Origin: Candidatus Omnitrophota bacterium
Lineage (GTDB): Bacteria; Ratteibacteria; UBA8468; B48-G9; JAFGKM01
Direction: 5' to 3'
Length of the DNA: 9,126 nt
NCBI GenBank assembly: GCA_023818745.1
Contig: JAMWBY010000052.1
Coordinates: 1-9,126 of the forward strand
The notes beneath the pieces are model-generated. The model was not told the DNA's origin. It worked only from the letters and a program-made list of their open reading frames with translations, and ran no database searches. The position numbers and the translations under genes were made by a program. Shown here piece after piece: positions 6,678 to 9,126 of this stretch (position 1 is the stretch's first letter; each line of letters opens with the position of its first letter).

Positions 6678-7050
6678 AGTGGTTGAAATTAATGAAAATG
6701 CTGCCGTTGTCTTGATGGAAGAGAAAGAAAAATGTAAAACTTGTAATTTATGTAAAAAAATTTTACCAAGAGAGCCAAAAATTGAAGCAGAAAATATTAT
6801 AAGAGCAAGCGTTGGTGATATAGTTGAAGTTGAAATAGATGAAGATGCTTTATTTAAAATCTCTGTCTTCATTTATGGATTTCCACTTTTAGGATTTATT
6901 TTAGGAGTTATTTTGTCCTATTTTCTGAAGATTGCTTTTTTGAAGATTATAGTTTTCTTAATTTTTTTAACTTCATTCTGGACTTTTGGTTTTCAAAAAG
7001 GAAAAAAATACGGCCTAAAAACAAAACCCAAAATTGTATCTAAAAGATAA
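6661..7050 (+). CDS. RseC/MucC-like small redox membrane protein
   Basis: Predicted 129-residue inner-membrane protein of the RseC/MucC (SoxR-reducing system) family. It starts MKEIGKVVEI, followed by a small beta-rich domain with C25, C28 and C31 (CKTCNLC), GDIVEVEIDE (52-61), two adjoining membrane helices (about 68-89 and 91-110) and a basic C-terminal tail. Family members begin close to this MKEIG, so I chose 6661. The in-frame ATG at 6640 would add seven residues and overlap iscU by 38 bases, without a well-placed ribosome site. In other bacteria RseC accompanies Rnf-type electron transport or sigma-E genes; here it is the last gene after iscU, suggesting a link with thiol or Fe-S redox state. 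Three rather than four cysteines may be enough for a metal or cluster site together with a partner. Family assignment is moderate and function is inferred. Confidence 0.7.
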   Translation: MKEIGKVVEINENAAVVLMEEKEKCKTCNLCKKILPREPKIEAENIIRASVGDIVEVEIDEDALFKISVFIYGFPLLGFILGVILSYFLKIAFLKIIVFLIFLTSFWTFGFQKGKKYGLKTKPKIVSKR

Positions 7051-7094
7051 GGAATAACTTTTTATATGGGCTCTAACCTGAAAGAGATAAACTA

Positions 7095-7122
7095 TTGACA
7101 GGAAAAATTATAAGTGTATAAT
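7095..7122 (+). promoter_or_regulatory. Sigma-70 type promoter for the arsR unit
   Basis: Perfect consensus hexamers: TTGACA at 7095-7100 and TATAAT at 7117-7122, with a 16-base spacer. Transcription should begin near 7129, giving a leader of only about 25 bases before the ArsR ATG. It is the only clear promoter in the window and marks the break between the sulfur operon and the arsR unit. Confidence 0.8.
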
Positions 7123-7143
7123 ATATGAATATATGAGCATATA
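7121..7143 (+). promoter_or_regulatory. Probable ArsR operator overlapping the -10 box and transcription start
   Basis: The octamer ATATATGA occurs twice in direct tandem (7121-7128 and 7129-7136). The second copy also forms a perfect hyphenated palindrome, TATATG-AG-CATATA (7130-7143). AT-rich imperfect dyads of this size next to the -10 box are typical binding sites for ArsR/SmtB dimers. The position would let the repressor block RNA polymerase directly, giving self-repression relieved by the inducer. Binding by the ArsR protein encoded just downstream is inferred. Confidence 0.6.
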
Positions 7144-7153
7144 AAAATATAAA

Positions 7154-7522
7154 ATGGATAAATACACAGAAATAATTAAAGCAATTGGAGAAAGAACAAG
7201 GTTAAGGATAGTAAGATTGATGATGGAAGCAAATGTTCCTCTTTGTGTATGCGAAATAATGGATTGTTTAGGAGAGACACAAACAAATATTTCAAAGCAC
7301 TTAAGGATTTTAAAACTTACTGGAATAGTAAAAGAAAAAAAAATTGGAAAATGGGTTATGTATTCTCTTGTGCCATATAAAGGGAATTTTATGAATCTAT
7401 TGTTTCAAATGATACAAAGTATACCATCTACAAATTTCAGAAAAGAAATTAGATGTCTCAAAAAAAGGATGAGTTTAAGAATAGATGGAAAACCTATTGT
7501 AGGGATAATTAGAAAAAAATGA
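7154..7522 (+). CDS. arsR: ArsR-family metalloid-responsive repressor
   Basis: A 122-residue winged-helix repressor. The N-terminal segment KAIGERTRLRIVRLM (9-23) is the usual ArsR dimer/entry region. It is followed by VPLCVCEIMDCLG (28-40), where C31 and C33 form the CVC motif that in E. coli ArsR (with a third cysteine nearby) binds arsenite or antimonite; here C38 could be the third ligand. The recognition helix is in ETQTNISKHLRILKLTGIV (41-59) and the wing in KEKKIGKWVMYSL (60-72). A fourth cysteine, C101, lies in a C-terminal tail beyond the core. No Shine-Dalgarno sequence precedes the ATG and the leader is short, so translation may be weak. Its promoter carries a dyad over the -10 box. 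The stop overlaps the permease start (ATGA). The inducer is probably As(III), Sb(III) or an organoarsenical; other thiophilic metals cannot be excluded. Confidence 0.88.
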   Translation: MDKYTEIIKAIGERTRLRIVRLMMEANVPLCVCEIMDCLGETQTNISKHLRILKLTGIVKEKKIGKWVMYSLVPYKGNFMNLLFQMIQSIPSTNFRKEIRCLKKRMSLRIDGKPIVGIIRKK

Positions 7523-8562
7523 TAAAACAATCTATTTTAGGTGGATTTTTTGCATTGAAGGAATATATTGCAGTTCATGTTCTAACCTGTCTGGTCCCTG
7601 CATTTTTACTTGCTGGAGGGATGGTAAGTTTTATAAATAAAGAGACAATCATAAACTATCTTGGAGAGAGTGTAAATAAACTAAAGGCATTCTCAATATC
7701 ATCCATTTCAAGTTTTCTAATTGCTGCTTGTTCCTGTACTGTTATTCCTGTTGCAAGTGGTCTTTATTACACAGGTGCAGGAATTGGCTCTGCTTTTATA
7801 GTACTTTGGGTTGCTCCATCTTCTAATATTCTTTCTTTAATCTATACAGGAAATATTATAGGATCAAAAATTGTTGCAGCAAGAATAATAAGTGCTCTTT
7901 TTATGGCTTATATTGTTGGAAGTGTAATGAGTTTTATATTCAGAAAAGAACAGATTGACACTGTTAAATTAGAGAAAGAGAAGAAGAAAATTATAGAGAA
8001 GAAGTATATAGTTCTTCTTATACTAATTCTTCTTTCTCTTCTTATGCCAAATTATCTTGTTCAGAAAGGTCCTTACTGGAAAAAGATTATTGTATGGTTT
8101 ATATTTACACTTTTTATGATTTTTTATGCTATAAAAAAGATTGAAAAATATATGATAAAGAACTGGTTAAGGGAAACAATATTTTTTGTAAGGATAATAT
8201 TGCCTCTTTTGTTCATAGGGGTTTTCATAGTAGGAATTATAGGAGAAATTTTACCCAAAAACTGGATAGAGAGATTTCTTGGTGGAAATGGAATAAGAGC
8301 AAATTTTTTCGCAACCTTAATAGGTGCGACTACTTATTTTGCAACTTTAACTGAGGCCCCTTTTGTTGATAAACTTATGAAACTTGGTATGGGAAATGGG
8401 CCTGCTCTTGCATTGCTTTTAACAGGCCCAGGCTTGAGTTTACCAAACTGGATAGCGATTTCACGCGTTTTTGGAGTTAAAAAAGCAGTAGTTTATGTAA
8501 TAACAATAATAATTTGTGGAACGATTGTTGGATGGATAACAGGTAATTTTATTTTAAGATAG
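7519..8562 (+). CDS. arsP: ArsP/DUF318 family permease
   Basis: Polytopic membrane protein of 347 residues, predicted to have 8 to 10 helices in two halves separated by a charged, lysine-rich cytoplasmic loop (about 142-162). The first half has AACSCTVIPVASGLYYTGAG (69-88) followed by VLWVAPSSNILSL (95-107); the second half has LIGATTYFATLTEAPFVDKL (267-286) and LLTGPGLSLPNWI (300-312). These twin motifs characterise the YraQ/ArsP permeases (DUF318), which include Campylobacter ArsP, an exporter of trivalent organoarsenicals, and members tied to copper/zinc tolerance. C71 and C73 in the membrane are likely to bind a soft metal or metalloid. The ATG overlaps the arsR stop by four bases, so expression follows the repressor. 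The substrate is inferred from family and context; arsenite, methylarsenite or another thiophilic ion are possible. Confidence 0.85.
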   Translation: MIKQSILGGFFALKEYIAVHVLTCLVPAFLLAGGMVSFINKETIINYLGESVNKLKAFSISSISSFLIAACSCTVIPVASGLYYTGAGIGSAFIVLWVAPSSNILSLIYTGNIIGSKIVAARIISALFMAYIVGSVMSFIFRKEQIDTVKLEKEKKKIIEKKYIVLLILILLSLLMPNYLVQKGPYWKKIIVWFIFTLFMIFYAIKKIEKYMIKNWLRETIFFVRIILPLLFIGVFIVGIIGEILPKNWIERFLGGNGIRANFFATLIGATTYFATLTEAPFVDKLMKLGMGNGPALALLLTGPGLSLPNWIAISRVFGVKKAVVYVITIIICGTIVGWITGNFILR

Positions 8563-8570
8563 AAAGGAGG
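8563..8570 (+). promoter_or_regulatory. Strong ribosome binding site of the thioredoxin-like gene
   Basis: AAAGGAGG directly after the permease stop and five bases before the ATG at 8576. The match to the anti-Shine-Dalgarno sequence is much better than for arsR or arsP, suggesting that the small redox protein is made in excess over the permease. Confidence 0.75.
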
Positions 8571-8575
8571 TTAAT

Positions 8576-8815
8576 ATGGAAATTTTAGTTGTAGGTCCTG
8601 GATGTCCAAAATGTAAAGCACTTGAAAAGGTTGTAAAAGAAATTATTAAAGAGATGAAGATAGATGCAAACATTTCTCATCTTTATGATATAAGACAGTT
8701 TGCAAAATATGGAGTGAGAATAACTCCTGCATTGGTAATAGATGGTAAAGTTGTTCTTGAAGGGAAGGTTCCTTTAAAAGAAGAAGTAAGAAATATAGTG
8801 AAAAATATTATATAA
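8576..8815 (+). CDS. Small thioredoxin-like redox protein (MTH895/TM0996-type)
   Basis: A 79-residue minimal thioredoxin/glutaredoxin-fold protein. The first strand MEILVVGPGC leads into the active site C10-P-K-C13 at the start of a helix, followed by the cis-proline loop RITPALVIDGKVV (48-60, cis-Pro at P51) and a C-terminal helix. The size and pattern match the small archaeal and bacterial 'redox-active disulfide protein 2' family. No signal peptide is present, so it should be cytoplasmic. Members of this family are often found beside DUF318 permeases and ArsR regulators, as here, which suggests that it reduces a disulfide in the permease or regulator, or handles a thiol-bound substrate. 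That role is inferred. The gene has a strong ribosome site and lies 13 bases after arsP. Confidence 0.85.
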   Translation: MEILVVGPGCPKCKALEKVVKEIIKEMKIDANISHLYDIRQFAKYGVRITPALVIDGKVVLEGKVPLKEEVRNIVKNII

Positions 8816-8832
8816 AGTAAATAAAAATTAAG

Positions 8833-8840
8833 AAAGGAGG
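8833..8840 (+). promoter_or_regulatory. Ribosome binding site that sets the HdrA-like start
   Basis: AAAGGAGG lies nine bases before the ATG at 8850. A nearer ATG at 8845 (four bases away) is in another frame and opens only three codons before a TAG at 8854-8856. The long frame begins at 8850, which I take as the gene start. Confidence 0.7.
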
Positions 8841-8849
8841 TGATATGGA

Positions 8850-9126
8850 ATGGTAGACAAACAAAAACCGAGATTTATAATGTGTATCTGTACAGGTCAA
8901 TGTCCTGGTTTTGCAAATCTCAATCTTTGGGAGTTAATCAATTATGTTAGAGGAGAATTAGATGTAGAATATGCTATAGTTCACCCTCAACTATGTGTTG
9001 ATGATGGAGATAGGTTTATAAAAGATTTCATTAAACCAAATGTAAAATATATCATTGGTGCTTGTGACCCAAAGATGCAAAGAAAGATGTTTAAAGATGC
9101 GTTTGCTGAAGCAGGTGGTAATTACG
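8850..9126 (+). CDS. HdrA-like (heterodisulfide reductase subunit A-related) protein, N-terminal part
   Basis: The first 92 residues of a gene that continues beyond the right edge. The visible part has CICTGQCPGF (12-21; C12, C14, C18), HPQLCVDDGDRFIKDFI (45-61; C49) and IIGACDPKMQRKMFKDAF (68-85; C72). These three blocks, in this order, resemble the N-terminal domain of HdrA and HdrA-like FAD/Fe-S oxidoreductases, where the pattern is a Cys-rich strand, then a cysteine before D/G residues, then ACxPxM. Full HdrA proteins continue with an FAD-binding thioredoxin-reductase domain and ferredoxin clusters, and route electrons to heterodisulfide or other acceptors; whether this one does cannot be seen. 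It follows the thioredoxin-like gene by 34 bases with a strong ribosome site and no visible terminator, so it may belong to the arsR unit. Confidence 0.65.
   Translation, partial: MVDKQKPRFIMCICTGQCPGFANLNLWELINYVRGELDVEYAIVHPQLCVDDGDRFIKDFIKPNVKYIIGACDPKMQRKMFKDAFAEAGGNY

Noticed and set aside
6284..6872. Several reverse-strand open frames opposite iscU and the RseC-like gene
   Set aside because: Low-complexity Leu/Phe/Ser/Ile products expected from the complement of A-rich codons; no ribosome sites or domains.
7071..7086. Possible hairpin terminator after the RseC-like gene
   Set aside because: Only four base pairs around an eight-base loop and no following T-run; too weak to call.

Overview
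The window is an AT-rich (roughly one third G+C by eye), tightly packed stretch with every gene on the + strand. Gaps are mostly 1-35 bases and several genes overlap. IscU, RseC-type and ArsR-type proteins, strong AAGGAGG ribosome sites and a textbook sigma-70 promoter point to a bacterium. The gene content (sulfide-using enzymes, ferredoxin-type proteins, quinolinate synthase, an HdrA-like protein) points to an anaerobe living with free sulfide. Several enzymes (Thi4 with an active-site His, the HcyS/HcyF homocysteine pair) are best known from methanogens and other strict anaerobes. I cannot fix the phylum from the sequence; a deep-branching or candidate anaerobic bacterial phylum would fit.

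Region 1 (1-7050) reads as one long operon on the theme of moving sulfide-level sulfur into biomolecules. In order it encodes cysteine synthase (cysK, 5' end cut off), sulfide-dependent thiazole synthase (thi4), homocysteine synthase of the DUF39/COG1900 family (hcyS), its NIL-domain/2[4Fe-4S] ferredoxin partner (hcyF), a PP-loop RNA-thiolation-type enzyme, cysteine desulfurase (nifS/iscS type), quinolinate synthase (nadA, a [4Fe-4S] enzyme), the Fe-S scaffold iscU, and a small RseC-like membrane protein with a CxxCxxC motif. Sulfide would thus be fixed into cysteine, homocysteine and thiamin thiazole directly. Cysteine sulfur would then be released by NifS and built on IscU into Fe-S clusters for clients such as NadA and HcyF, and perhaps used for tRNA thiolation.

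Region 2 (7051-7153) is the only sizeable non-coding gap. It has no convincing terminator, but holds a consensus promoter (TTGACA, 16 bases, TATAAT) overlapped by an AT-rich operator made of a tandem octamer and a 6-2-6 palindrome.

Region 3 (7154-9126) is the unit driven by that promoter: an ArsR-family repressor with the CVC metalloid-binding motif, an ArsP/DUF318 permease coupled by an ATGA overlap, a 79-residue thioredoxin-like CPKC protein, and the start of a cysteine-rich HdrA-like protein that runs off the right edge. It looks like a metalloid or thiol-reactive stress export module joined to thiol/disulfide redox chemistry. No tRNA, rRNA, CRISPR array, insertion sequence or long repeat was seen.
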